DNA from: Calditrichota bacterium
GTDB lineage: Bacteria; CLD3
Assembly: GCA_008501735.1 (NCBI GenBank)
Contig: QQUF01000033.1
Span: 111,940-175,939, forward strand
DNA length: 64,000 nt
Direction: 5' to 3'
Part shown: positions 34,879 through 44,132 of the stretch, piece by piece
Position numbering within the stretch: position 1 is the first letter of the stretch
Layout of the letters: each line of letters starts with the position of its first letter
Made by a program: the position numbers and the translations under genes
Notes under the pieces: model-generated
What the model was told of the DNA's origin: nothing
What the model saw: only the letters and a program-made list of their open reading frames with translations
The model's database searches: none

Positions 34879-36528
34879 ATGCTTAAATCTCTTTACATAA
34901 AAAATTATGCACTGCTTGAAGAAGAAAAAATCGAATTTTCGGAAGGGCTAAACATCATCACTGGTGAAACAGGAGCTGGAAAATCAATAATTCTCGGTGC
35001 CTTGTCTTTGATATTGGGAGAAAGAGTCAAACCAGAGTCAATTCGAAGTGGAAAAGATTTTGCAATTGTTGAAGCAGAATTTGTTGACGGAAGCGATAGA
35101 ATTTTAATCAGGCGTGAAATTAACGGTAAGTCTAACAACAAAATTTCGATTAATAAACGCACTGTAACACTTGTTGAACTCAAAAAATTCTCGTCTTACC
35201 TAATTGATTCGCACACTCAACACGAGCAACACACTTTACTAAATCCTGAAAATCACATCAACTCAGTTGACGAGTTCGGCGATTTAAATTCTTTAGTACA
35301 AAGGACGAAATATAGCTTTCAGAAAATAGCGGAACTGAGACAAAAACTTATTCGAATCAAAGCCAAACAAGCAGACTTTCAGCAAAAAAAAGAATTGTAT
35401 CACTACCAATTTGAAGAATTGATGAATGCAGAACTCTTTCTCAATGAAGACGAGCAAATCGAAAAAGAGCTTCGGCTTTTACAAAACGCCATTAAAATTA
35501 AAAAAATGACGTTTGCAATTTGTAATCATCTTTTTGAAAGTGAGAATTCTATTTTTGAACAGCTTCAACTTCAATCTAAAGCGATGAGTGAGCTTGGAAC
35601 TTTTGTCGAAGAAGTGAATAAATATTCCGCAGACATCGAAAGTGCTTTGACTTCAATTTCTGAAACATCACATTTTTTATCAAAAATTAGTGAGAATGTT
35701 GAATTCAACGACGAAAGATTCGAAAGCCTTCAAGAACGCCAAATAATTTTAGACTCTCTAAAGAAAAAATACAAAACCGACCTAAATGGACTTTTAGAAA
35801 AAATTGCGAAACTACAAACTGAATTAGAGCTTGAACTTTCTTTTGAAAAAGAGTTTAAAGAAACGGTAAAACAGTACGAAATTGAAAAAAGTAACTACTC
35901 TACTCTTGCTTCAAAATTATCAGAATCTCGACGGAAACTTGTTTCAAAAATCGAATTTATGGTAACAAAAGTTTTAGCTCGAATTGGAATGGAAAAATCA
36001 CAATTCAAAATTTTGGTGAACAGGTACGAGAACCCAAAAGGAATTGCAGAAATTGACGGTGTAAAATTTTTGTCAAAGGAAAGTGGAATTGATGAAGTGG
36101 AATTTTACATTTCTACAAACATTGGTGAAAATTTAAAGCCTTTGGCAAAAATCGCTTCTGGAGGTGAGATTTCAAGAATTATGCTTGCCTTGAAAACTGT
36201 AATCGCAAAAGCAAGTTTGACACCAACTTTAGTTTTTGACGAAGTTGATTTAGGAATTTCTGGTAAAATCGCTTTAGCAGTTGGGAAGACTTTAGCAAAT
36301 CTTGGCAAAAAACATCAAGTGATTTGCATTACTCATTTGCCTCAAATTGCAGCTCAAGGTGAAAATCACTTTGCAGTTCGGAAAGAAGTAATTGGTAAAA
36401 GAACCTTTACAAAAGTGTCAATGTTGAACGAGAAAGAACGAATTTATGAAATCGCAAAGTTAATCTCTGGCTCAAAAATTACAGAAACAAGTCTTGAACT
36501 TTCTAAATCTTTACTTTCTGACGGGTAG
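34879..36528 (+). CDS. recN: DNA repair protein RecN
   Basis: 549 aa, typical size. Walker A is I-T-G-E-T-G-A-G-K-S (28-36) in the SMC-like N-terminal half, with coiled-coil arms (about 150-370). The C-terminal half carries the signature I-A-S-G-G-E-I-S-R-I-M-L-A and Walker B L-V-F-D-E-V-D-L-G-I-S-G. RecN is an SMC-like ATPase that holds DNA ends together during RecA-dependent double-strand break repair. A TAATTTTG box (34837-34844) upstream is a possible -7 element. The gene is tail-to-tail with the TRAP permease gene at 2 bp. No LexA-like site was recognised. Confidence 0.96.
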   Translation: MLKSLYIKNYALLEEEKIEFSEGLNIITGETGAGKSIILGALSLILGERVKPESIRSGKDFAIVEAEFVDGSDRILIRREINGKSNNKISINKRTVTLVELKKFSSYLIDSHTQHEQHTLLNPENHINSVDEFGDLNSLVQRTKYSFQKIAELRQKLIRIKAKQADFQQKKELYHYQFEELMNAELFLNEDEQIEKELRLLQNAIKIKKMTFAICNHLFESENSIFEQLQLQSKAMSELGTFVEEVNKYSADIESALTSISETSHFLSKISENVEFNDERFESLQERQIILDSLKKKYKTDLNGLLEKIAKLQTELELELSFEKEFKETVKQYEIEKSNYSTLASKLSESRRKLVSKIEFMVTKVLARIGMEKSQFKILVNRYENPKGIAEIDGVKFLSKESGIDEVEFYISTNIGENLKPLAKIASGGEISRIMLALKTVIAKASLTPTLVFDEVDLGISGKIALAVGKTLANLGKKHQVICITHLPQIAAQGENHFAVRKEVIGKRTFTKVSMLNEKERIYEIAKLISGSKITETSLELSKSLLSDG

Positions 36529-36530
36529 CT

Positions 36531-38489
36531 TTATTTATCTTTAGTTTTCTTTTGCCAGAAATAAAGTGAAGCAAAACCAACTCCTCCAATTAAATCAGTT
36601 TGCCAATCTGGAAAAATCAAAGTTAGAGCAAAAACGAAAAATAAAACCCTTTCCCAAATCGTTGTTTTTCTAACCAAAAACCCTTGAATTCCTGCACTCC
36701 AAGAAATCATTCCAATAAGTGCTGTTACGAAGACAAAAAGTATTTTCCAATTCGAATCAGCAATCATCAAAAGTTCAGGATTATAAATAAAGACAAAAGG
36801 CAAAACAAAAGCACTCAAGTCAAATCTAAAAGAATGGAATCCTGTTTCAATTGGGTCAGAACCAGCAATTCCAGCTGCTCCGTAAGCTGCCAAACCAACT
36901 GGTGGAGTGTCATCAGCAACAATTCCGTAATAAAAAACGAAAAGATGGCAAGCAATAAGTGGCAAAGCTGCGTCAATTCCCAAAAGAGCAGGAACAGTCA
37001 AAGTTACCATAATTATGTAAGTTGCCGTTGTTGGCAATCCCATTCCGAGAATTATGCACGAAAACATTGTCAAGATTAATGTTGGTAAAAGCTGTCCGCC
37101 CGAAATTGTTAAAATCAAATCCGTTAGTTTTAATCCCAAACCTGTCAGAGAAAAAACTCCAATAATTATTCCTGCACAAGCACAAGCCGAAGCAATTCCA
37201 ACAATGTTTCTCGCTCCTGCTTCCATACTTTCGTAGATTTCAGTGAATGAAACTTTAATCGGATTAATTTCATAATTTTTGTCTTTAACTAATAAAATTG
37301 CACCTTTAACAATTGTTACCAAAATTGAAAAAACAATACTCCAAAACACAGAAGAAAGAGGTGTAAAATTCTGCACTAAAAGTAAATACAACAAAATAAC
37401 CAATGGAATTATGTGGTAGAATCCTTTAAACAAGACTTTGAAAAAAATTGGTAATTCTTCTTTTGGAATTCCTTTAACACCCGTTTTAAGAGCTTCAAGA
37501 TGGATAATTACAAAAATTGCAAAGTAACTTAACACAGCTGGAATCAAAGCGTGTTTTATAATTTGTGTGTAAGGAATGTCTGTAAATTCCGCCATAATAA
37601 AAGCTGCTGCTCCCATAACTGGTGGCATTAATTGACCGTTTGTTGAAGCTGCAACTTCGACAGCTGCTGCAATTTTTGGTTTAAAACCTGCCTTTTTCAT
37701 CAAAGGAATTGTAAGAGTTCCAGTTGTAACAGCATTTGCAATTGAACTTCCAGAAACTGAACCGAAAGCAGCACTTGCAATAACGGCAGCTTTTGCTGGT
37801 CCACCACGAAATTTTCCAACTAAAGAAAATGCCAAATCTATAAAAAATTTACCTGCACCTGTTTTATCAAGAAAAGCACCAAAGACAACAAACAAAAAGA
37901 CAAAACTTGCACTAACAGCAATCGGAACTCCAAAAATACCTTGGTCTGTCAAATAAATATGGTCAATTACTCTTGTAAAAGAATAACCTCTATGAGCAAT
38001 TACATCTGGTAAATAAGGACCTAAAAATGCATAAGCAACAAAAACTAAAGTCAAAGACGGTAAAACGGGCGATACAGTTCTTCTTGAGGCTTCGATGATT
38101 AAAATAAAAAGTGTGATTCCAGCAACTAAGTCTAAAGTTGTTGGGTCTCCAATTCGCGAAATCAAATCTTCAAAAAAATAGGCGATGTAACTTGAAGCCA
38201 AAAAGCCTAAAATCCCTAATCCTAAATCAAGAGATGGAAGTTTATCTTTTTCTGATTTTTTGGAAAATGGGTAAAAAAGGAAGCAAAGTAAAATCACAAA
38301 CGCAAGGTGAATTGAGCGTTGTTTCATCGCAATAATTCCACCAAAAGCAAATCCACTCAATGCAAAGTAAAGATGGCTTAGAGTCATTAAAACTGCCAAA
38401 AAAGTTGTGATTTTTTTAGCGACTCCGAAGTAGTTTCTTGCACCAAATTCGGTTGCTTGGACGAGTTCTTTTGCTTCTTTAACTGACAT
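36531..38489 (-). CDS. TRAP transporter fused permease (TAXI type, 4TM/12TM)
   Basis: 652 aa, hydrophobic almost throughout. About 16-18 predicted membrane segments fit a fused DctQM-like TRAP permease, with M-subunit motifs such as G-G-P-A-K-A-A-V-I-A-S-A and G-M-G-L-P-T-T-A-T-Y and the repeat P-P-V-G-L-A-A-Y. These permeases import organic solutes with sodium or proton flux and need a periplasmic TAXI-family binding protein, usually the gene next door. None is adjacent: upstream is a 199-bp divergent gap to an EamA gene. The partner must be encoded elsewhere or shared. Substrate unknown. Confidence 0.93.
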   Translation of the reverse strand: MSVKEAKELVQATEFGARNYFGVAKKITTFLAVLMTLSHLYFALSGFAFGGIIAMKQRSIHLAFVILLCFLFYPFSKKSEKDKLPSLDLGLGILGFLASSYIAYFFEDLISRIGDPTTLDLVAGITLFILIIEASRRTVSPVLPSLTLVFVAYAFLGPYLPDVIAHRGYSFTRVIDHIYLTDQGIFGVPIAVSASFVFLFVVFGAFLDKTGAGKFFIDLAFSLVGKFRGGPAKAAVIASAAFGSVSGSSIANAVTTGTLTIPLMKKAGFKPKIAAAVEVAASTNGQLMPPVMGAAAFIMAEFTDIPYTQIIKHALIPAVLSYFAIFVIIHLEALKTGVKGIPKEELPIFFKVLFKGFYHIIPLVILLYLLLVQNFTPLSSVFWSIVFSILVTIVKGAILLVKDKNYEINPIKVSFTEIYESMEAGARNIVGIASACACAGIIIGVFSLTGLGLKLTDLILTISGGQLLPTLILTMFSCIILGMGLPTTATYIIMVTLTVPALLGIDAALPLIACHLFVFYYGIVADDTPPVGLAAYGAAGIAGSDPIETGFHSFRFDLSAFVLPFVFIYNPELLMIADSNWKILFVFVTALIGMISWSAGIQGFLVRKTTIWERVLFFVFALTLIFPDWQTDLIGGVGFASLYFWQKKTKDK

Positions 38490-38688
38490 AATTCTTTCTT
38501 TTTAAAATTAGGTTTTGAAGTTAAAGAGAATGTTTAATTTGTCCAATGAAAAAGGAATAGCATTGATTTTAACATTTTAACTTCCAGTTAAGAGATTGGT
38601 AAAATATTGATTTCAATTCTTAAACTCTTTGAAAACAACTCTCTTTTGTTTACAATCATTTCTTTTTTAGCAAAGATTAGGAATTCTT

Positions 38689-39570
38689 TTGAAACAAAAA
38701 ACCAAAACATATCTTGCAGATTTTGGACTTCTTTACGCTGCGGCGATTTGGGGCTCAACTTTTTTTATTGTAAAAGAAAGTCTCGATTCAATTGACCCTG
38801 TTGTAATGGTTGGTTACAGGTTTTCAATTGCAGCTTTAGTTTTAGCGATTTTCCTAAAATTCAAGAAAAAAGCCTTGTTTACAAATTTCAAAGAAGGCTT
38901 AATTTTAGGCTTTTTACTTTGGTCTCTTTACATTCCTCAAACAATTGGATTAGGTTACACTTCTGCTTCAAATTCAGGATTTATTACAGGGCTTTTCATA
39001 GTTTTTGTTCCTCTTTTTACATTCCTTTTCCAAAAGAAACTTCCTTCATTTTTGAAGAATGTTGCAATTTTGCTCTCATTAATCGGACTTTGGTTTCTAA
39101 CAGGCGGGCTTAAAGATGCAAATTTTGGTGATTTAATCACATTAATAACAGCAGTTTTCTATGCTGCCCATTTGTTTACTGCTGACCTTTTTGTAAAAAA
39201 GGAAATTGACCCAATTGTTCTGAGTTTTCAACAGTTTTTCTGGGTAGGAATTTTTAGTTTTATAACTTCTTTAGCTTTCGATTTACCATTTGAGATTCTT
39301 ACAACAAAAGTAGTTTGGATAGTTTTATTCTTAGCTTTCCTACCAACCTTAATGGCATTTGTAATCCAACTCGTTGCACAAAAATTTACTTCACCAATTA
39401 AAGTTTCTTTAATTTTCGCACTTGAACCTGTTTTCGCAGCGATTTTTGCTTGGACTCTTGGTGGTGAAACATTTGTCCTACAAAATGCGTTTGGAGGTTT
39501 ATTAATATTTATAGGAATGATTCTGTCAGAAATCCCATCGGAAAAAATTAGAATTAATTCAAAAAAATAG
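38689..39570 (+). CDS. EamA/DMT-family transporter (RhaT/YdcZ-like)
   Basis: 293 aa from TTG at 38689, preceded by TTAGGA 7 bases upstream. Ten membrane helices form two EamA repeats, beginning A-A-I-W-G-S-T-F-F-I-V-K-E and, in the second half, L-E-P-V-F-A-A-I-F-A-W, the hallmark of the family's second repeat. DMT transporters export or import amino acids, nucleotide-like compounds or other metabolites; the substrate is not predictable. It is divergent from the TRAP permease gene and is followed 55 bp downstream by tldD. A TAAATTGG promoter-like box for tldD lies at 39582. Confidence 0.92.
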   Translation: MKQKTKTYLADFGLLYAAAIWGSTFFIVKESLDSIDPVVMVGYRFSIAALVLAIFLKFKKKALFTNFKEGLILGFLLWSLYIPQTIGLGYTSASNSGFITGLFIVFVPLFTFLFQKKLPSFLKNVAILLSLIGLWFLTGGLKDANFGDLITLITAVFYAAHLFTADLFVKKEIDPIVLSFQQFFWVGIFSFITSLAFDLPFEILTTKVVWIVLFLAFLPTLMAFVIQLVAQKFTSPIKVSLIFALEPVFAAIFAWTLGGETFVLQNAFGGLLIFIGMILSEIPSEKIRINSKK

Positions 39571-39581
39571 CTTTCTCTTTG

Positions 39582-39589
39582 TAAATTGG
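39582..39589 (+). promoter_or_regulatory. Candidate -7 element (TAAATTGG) for the tldD-tldE-selA unit
   Basis: The box lies 36 bp before the tldD start and matches similar boxes at 17186 and 43717. A good -33 TTTG at the expected distance was not seen, so the call is weak. Confidence 0.3.
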
Positions 39590-39625
39590 GCAGCTATTCG
39601 AATTATGAAAATAAAAAGGTTTTAA

Positions 39626-40990
39626 ATGAAAAATAGAATAAACGAAGCGATTGCAAAAAGTAAAGCTCGCTACACAGAAATTAGGCTTGAAGAAAAAGAA
39701 TTTTCAAACATAATGCTAAAAGGTAAGGAGATTGAAAAAATTTCCAAGAAGTTAGACACAGGTGGAATTGTTAGGTGTTTAGCCAAAAATGGCGGTTGGG
39801 GAATTGCCTCTTTTAACAATCTTGATGAACTCGACAAGCAAGTAGAAATTGCTACAAAATGTGCAGAAGCCGTTAGCAGTGAAAAGATTGAAATTGGAGA
39901 AACAGAGCCTGTCGTTTTAGAAAAATTTGCAAATATGAAAGAAGACTTTAGGCCACTTTCATTAAAAGCTAAAATGGACGTTTTAGAAGAATACAACGAC
40001 ATAATCTTGTCTGGAAAAGAGGTTCTTACAAGTGCAATAAATTATGGTGATAGATTTGTAAAATATCATTTTGCAAATTCTGAAGGAACTTACATTTATG
40101 ACGAAAAACCTTTAATTGATTTGTCAATTGGAGCAATAACTGCTAGAAATGGAGACACACAATTTAACTCTCAAGGAGATGCTTTCTCCAATTCAGGATT
40201 TGAAAATGTTAGAAACCAACAAGGTTTTGCTCACTTGGCTTTAAAAAATGCTCAAAATCTCTTAGACGCAAAACCAATGCAAGGAGGAGTTTACGAGGTT
40301 GTAACTGACCAGCTTCTTTCTGGTGTTTTCGTTCACGAGGCATTTGGTCACCTTAGCGAATCAGACTTTCTTTTTGATAATCCTTCTGCACAAGAAATGA
40401 TGACAATGGGAAGAAGATTTGGCACTGAGATTCTTAACATAGCTGACAGTGGTGTTGAAGGTGAAATTCTGCCTGGAACTCACATTTATGATGACGAAGG
40501 AATCCCAATGCAAAGAACTCAACTTGTAAAAGAAGGTGTTTTGGTTGGAAGACTTCATTCAAGAGAAACTGCACACAAGATGGGCGAAAAACCAACTGGA
40601 AATGCTCGTGCAACTGATTACCGTTATCCACCAATTGTAAGAATGAGAAATACTTTTGTTGAACCAGGCAACTCTACTAAAGAAGAATTGATTTCCGAAA
40701 TTAAAGATGGACTTTACGCAGTTGGAAGTTATGGAGGTCAAACTTATTTGGGTGATTTTAGTTTTAGTGCAAGTTTTGGTTATTTAATTAAAAATGGCAA
40801 AATTGAACAAATGGTTAAAAATATTATGCTTAACGGCAACATTTTTGAAACTCTTTCAAATGTTACTGGAGTTGGAAAAGATTTTGTTTGGCACTCAGGT
40901 GGAAGATGCGGAAAAGGGCAAGGAGGTTTACCAGTCGGAATGGGAGCTCCAAGTTTAAGAATTAAAAATGTTTTGATTGGAGGAGAATAA
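39626..40990 (+). CDS. tldD: Metalloprotease TldD
   Basis: 454 aa. The zinc-binding motif is H-E-A-F-G-H (237-242) followed by S-E, as in TldD proteins, and the C-terminus has the G-Q-G-G-L-P-V-G-M-G-A-P motif. TldD pairs with TldE to form a heterodimeric protease that cuts unfolded or leader peptides, for example in microcin B17 maturation and CcdA degradation. The next gene encodes TldE, with its ribosome-binding site inside the last codons of tldD. SelA then follows, so this could be one three-gene transcript. Confidence 0.95.
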   Translation: MKNRINEAIAKSKARYTEIRLEEKEFSNIMLKGKEIEKISKKLDTGGIVRCLAKNGGWGIASFNNLDELDKQVEIATKCAEAVSSEKIEIGETEPVVLEKFANMKEDFRPLSLKAKMDVLEEYNDIILSGKEVLTSAINYGDRFVKYHFANSEGTYIYDEKPLIDLSIGAITARNGDTQFNSQGDAFSNSGFENVRNQQGFAHLALKNAQNLLDAKPMQGGVYEVVTDQLLSGVFVHEAFGHLSESDFLFDNPSAQEMMTMGRRFGTEILNIADSGVEGEILPGTHIYDDEGIPMQRTQLVKEGVLVGRLHSRETAHKMGEKPTGNARATDYRYPPIVRMRNTFVEPGNSTKEELISEIKDGLYAVGSYGGQTYLGDFSFSASFGYLIKNGKIEQMVKNIMLNGNIFETLSNVTGVGKDFVWHSGGRCGKGQGGLPVGMGAPSLRIKNVLIGGE

Positions 40991-40991
40991 A

Positions 40992-42281
40992 TTGATTAAC
41001 AAATTAAAAAATAAATTCGATTCATTTGATGTTTATCAAGTTGAATCTACAGACGTTTCAGTTGACTTTACTTCAAGAAGAGGAATTGTATCTGCTGAAC
41101 AAAATCAAACTCGTGGTTTAGCAATTCGTGCATTTCAAAATGGAATTATGGGATTTACATCTACTTTGGACTTTACTAACGAAGATAAAGTTATTCAAAA
41201 TCTAAAAGAGTCAATTCAATTTGGACAAAAAGTAAACTATAAGTTGCCAAAACCTTCTTCAAACGGAGAAAATGTTTCCGGCACAAAGTTTTTGGAAATT
41301 GCAGAGCTAAAAGAAATCTCAGAAAAACTTAACGAAAAGCTGAAAAAAATTTCTTCTGAATTTGAATTTAAAGGTGGGTTGAGTTCTTCTCGTTCAAAAA
41401 TGTCACTTACAAATTCAAATGATGTAAATATTTATCAAGATTTTTCATTTACTTATGGAATGATTCAGTTTAGCAAAACCACTCAAAATGATGTAATTAT
41501 GGACGGCGAACATTTTGACCCCAAAAAATTCGATGACTCGGAAATTGATGCTTTAATTGAAAATATTTCAAAAAGAGTTGTGCTTTTGAATAAACTTGAA
41601 AGCCTGAACCCTAAAAAAATGCCTGTTGTTTTTTCTCCTCAAGGCTCAAAAATTATCACTTCTTCTTTAATTTCTCACCTAAACGGTTACTCCATTTACC
41701 AAAAAACTTCACCTTTAGTTGGTAAAATTGGAGAAAAATTGTTTGACGAAAAATTTTCGATTCTTGACGACCCTACTTGCGAAACAGGAATTGGAAGTAG
41801 AACTCACGACGACGAAGGAACTAAGTCAATAAAAATGCCTTTTATTGAAAATGGTGTTGTTAAGAATTTCTACCATTCTTTAAAAACTGCAAACTTGACG
41901 AACTCTGAACCAACAGGACACGGAATGAGAGGTGGAATCAATAATTTGCCTTCTCCTTCCAAAAGCAACATTTTAGTTCAAGAAGGTGAAATTAGCTTTG
42001 AAGAAATGATTTCTGATATAAAAGAAGGTATGTTAGTTGATTCTGTAATTGGTCAAGGAATGGCTAATACTTTGAATGGTGATTTCTCAAATTCAGTCGG
42101 AATGGCTTTTAAAATTGAAAATGGAAAAGTTGTAGGTCGAGTTAAAGGTTACGCAATTGCTGGAAATATTTACCAAATGCTCAAAAATATTAATGGAATT
42201 TCAAAAGATAATGAGTCATTTTTTGGCAGTTACGTTGCACCTTACTTAAGATTTGATGAAATGAACGTTGTCGGAGGTTAG
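40992..42281 (+). CDS. tldE: TldE/PmbA subunit of the TldD-TldE protease
   Basis: 429 aa from TTG at 40992, which has the AGGAG of the tldD tail 7 bases upstream; a longer reading to 40977 would start inside tldD without a site. TldE lacks the zinc motif and forms the heterodimer with TldD, covering the catalytic cleft. The family C-terminal region G-M-A-N-T-L-N-G-D-F-S and P-T-G-H-G-M-R-G are present. It follows tldD directly (stop at 40990, start at 40992) and precedes selA by 3 bp. Confidence 0.94.
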   Translation: MINKLKNKFDSFDVYQVESTDVSVDFTSRRGIVSAEQNQTRGLAIRAFQNGIMGFTSTLDFTNEDKVIQNLKESIQFGQKVNYKLPKPSSNGENVSGTKFLEIAELKEISEKLNEKLKKISSEFEFKGGLSSSRSKMSLTNSNDVNIYQDFSFTYGMIQFSKTTQNDVIMDGEHFDPKKFDDSEIDALIENISKRVVLLNKLESLNPKKMPVVFSPQGSKIITSSLISHLNGYSIYQKTSPLVGKIGEKLFDEKFSILDDPTCETGIGSRTHDDEGTKSIKMPFIENGVVKNFYHSLKTANLTNSEPTGHGMRGGINNLPSPSKSNILVQEGEISFEEMISDIKEGMLVDSVIGQGMANTLNGDFSNSVGMAFKIENGKVVGRVKGYAIAGNIYQMLKNINGISKDNESFFGSYVAPYLRFDEMNVVGG

Positions 42282-42284
42282 ACT

Positions 42285-43658
42285 TTGACAATAAACCCAA
42301 AAGTAAATTTTCGTTTTATTCCGTCGGTTTCTTCTTTACTTGAAGAAACCGAAATTGCACAAAATCCCTTAGCTCCTCAAATAAAAACAGAACTTCTTCG
42401 TAAAATCATCAGCGAAGTAAAAAATCTTTCTATTCTACCCGACTCAAAAGAGAAATTCACAACTTTAATATTAGACAAATTTAAAGCTAAGTTTGAAATT
42501 CTAAATTCAAATCCTTACCCGAAAGTCATAAATGGAACTGGAATAATTTTGCATACAGGTTTAGGAAGAGCTTCTTATTCTGAGAAAGCAAAAGAATATT
42601 TGAATGAAACAGTTAAAAATTACGCTCAAGTCGAATTTGATTTGAAAAATGGGAAACGTGGAGATAGGCAATCTGAAATTAAAAAAATATTACAAATACT
42701 AACTGGTGCTGAAAGTTCTTTAATTGTAAACAACAATGCGGCAGCAGTTTTACTCATTCTCAATACTTTTGCAAAAAATAAAGAGACAATCATTTCAAGA
42801 GGTGAACTTGTAGAAATCGGTGGTTCTTTTAGAATGCCCGAAATTATGGAAATGAGCCAAACCAAGATGATTGAAGTTGGTGCAACGAACAAAACTCACC
42901 TTAAGGATTACCAAAAAGCAATTTCTGCAAACACGGGACTTTTGACAAAAATTCACACAAGCAATTACAGAGTTTTAGGTTTTACAAAAGAAGTAACTTT
43001 GAATGAAATGGTCTCTCTCGGCAAGAAAAAAAGTATTCCAACTTACTATGACTTAGGAAGCGGTTTGTTTTTTCCACCAAATGAATTTGGATTGAGCGAC
43101 GAGCCAACTGTCCAAGAAATCTTACAATCAGGTGTTGATTTAGTCAGTTTTAGTGGAGACAAAGCAATCGGCGGTTCTCAAAGTGGAATAATTTTAGGAA
43201 GTAAGAAACTTATTGAGAAATTAGCAAAGAATCCATTAATGCGAACATTAAGACCTTGTAAACTCACTTTGTCAGTTTTGGCTGGAACTTTACAAGACAT
43301 ACTTTTAGGAAAAGATTCATTTGAAAAAATTCCTGTTTTAAAAATGTTCAATGAATCTAATTCCGTTACAAAGGAACGAGTTAAGAGATTTCTAAAATTG
43401 GTCAAAACGTCTTCATCTTTTAAAATAGTTGAAACGGAATTAACAGCACAATCTGGAAGCGGAGCATTTCCAATTCAAGAAATTCCTTCTTATGGAATTG
43501 AGATTTCAAGTAATAAATTATCTGATGAAGAGATTTTTCATCTTTTATTAGAAAATTCGATTGTAGGCTATAGACAGAATACAAAAGTGGTTTTAAATTT
43601 TAAAACTATTCACGAAGATGAATTAGAAACTTTAGCAAATAGTTTGAGTGAAATATAA
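42285..43658 (+). CDS. selA: L-seryl-tRNA(Sec) selenium transferase (SelA)
   Basis: 457 aa from TTG at 42285, with GGAGG 7 bases upstream inside the tldE tail. The N-terminal SelA region (I-P-S-V-S-S-L-L-E) is followed by P-K-V-I-N-G-T-G-I-I-L-H-T-G-L-G-R-A, N-N-N-A-A-A-V and the PLP lysine Lys293 in F-S-G-D-K-A-I-G-G-S-Q. The family R-V-D-K near the active site is R-P-C-K here. SelA converts Ser-tRNA(Sec) to Sec-tRNA(Sec) using selenophosphate. The usual neighbour selB is absent; selD and selC are also not in the window. It sits 3 bp after tldE. Confidence 0.9.
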   Translation: MTINPKVNFRFIPSVSSLLEETEIAQNPLAPQIKTELLRKIISEVKNLSILPDSKEKFTTLILDKFKAKFEILNSNPYPKVINGTGIILHTGLGRASYSEKAKEYLNETVKNYAQVEFDLKNGKRGDRQSEIKKILQILTGAESSLIVNNNAAAVLLILNTFAKNKETIISRGELVEIGGSFRMPEIMEMSQTKMIEVGATNKTHLKDYQKAISANTGLLTKIHTSNYRVLGFTKEVTLNEMVSLGKKKSIPTYYDLGSGLFFPPNEFGLSDEPTVQEILQSGVDLVSFSGDKAIGGSQSGIILGSKKLIEKLAKNPLMRTLRPCKLTLSVLAGTLQDILLGKDSFEKIPVLKMFNESNSVTKERVKRFLKLVKTSSSFKIVETELTAQSGSGAFPIQEIPSYGIEISSNKLSDEEIFHLLLENSIVGYRQNTKVVLNFKTIHEDELETLANSLSEI

Positions 43659-43772
43659 AACCTTGTTTCTTTTAATTCTTTTCAAGATTCTCTAACCAAA
43701 AATTAAGTTTTTGAATTAAATTGGAATTGCAAACCTTCTTTAAGTTTTAAAATTTTTATGGAGCTAATTACA

Positions 43773-44132
43773 ATGAAAAATTTTTTTTCAATTTTATCAA
43801 TTTTACTTATTTCTTTCGCAATGCTGAGTTGTGGGGAAAGTGATTTATCTTATGCAAAAGGAAGAGCAGAAGCAAATATTAAGATAATTAAAAAATATCT
43901 AAAGAAACCTCTCACAGACACAAGAACAATCCCAAACCCAGTAAGAGAAACAGCTTTTATTAAACAAAAACTAAAAATTTCTGAGATAGCAAAAATTAGT
44001 GAAATTCATACTCTACAAGCTGAAGCACTTTATTCTATGGCGGAAGATGAAATTGACTCGGATTTGGCAAGTAGAATTAAAATGTTTGCAAGAGAAATGG
44101 AAAAAGAATCGAAAGCTATTTTTGAAAGGTAG
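43773..44132 (+). CDS. Small lipoprotein of unknown function
   Basis: 119 aa from the ATG at 43773 (GGAG 9 bases upstream). The signal ends M-L-S-C with the lipid Cys at residue 20. The mature part is helical, basic and acidic mixed (Y-A-K-G-R-A-E-A-N-I-K-I-I-K-K-Y), possibly a small alpha-helical bundle. No family was recognised. Its end overlaps the start of the propeller protein gene by 11 bp, so the two are translationally coupled and may act together at the outer membrane. A TAAATTGG box at 43717-43724 is a possible promoter. Confidence 0.75.
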   Translation: MKNFFSILSILLISFAMLSCGESDLSYAKGRAEANIKIIKKYLKKPLTDTRTIPNPVRETAFIKQKLKISEIAKISEIHTLQAEALYSMAEDEIDSDLASRIKMFAREMEKESKAIFER

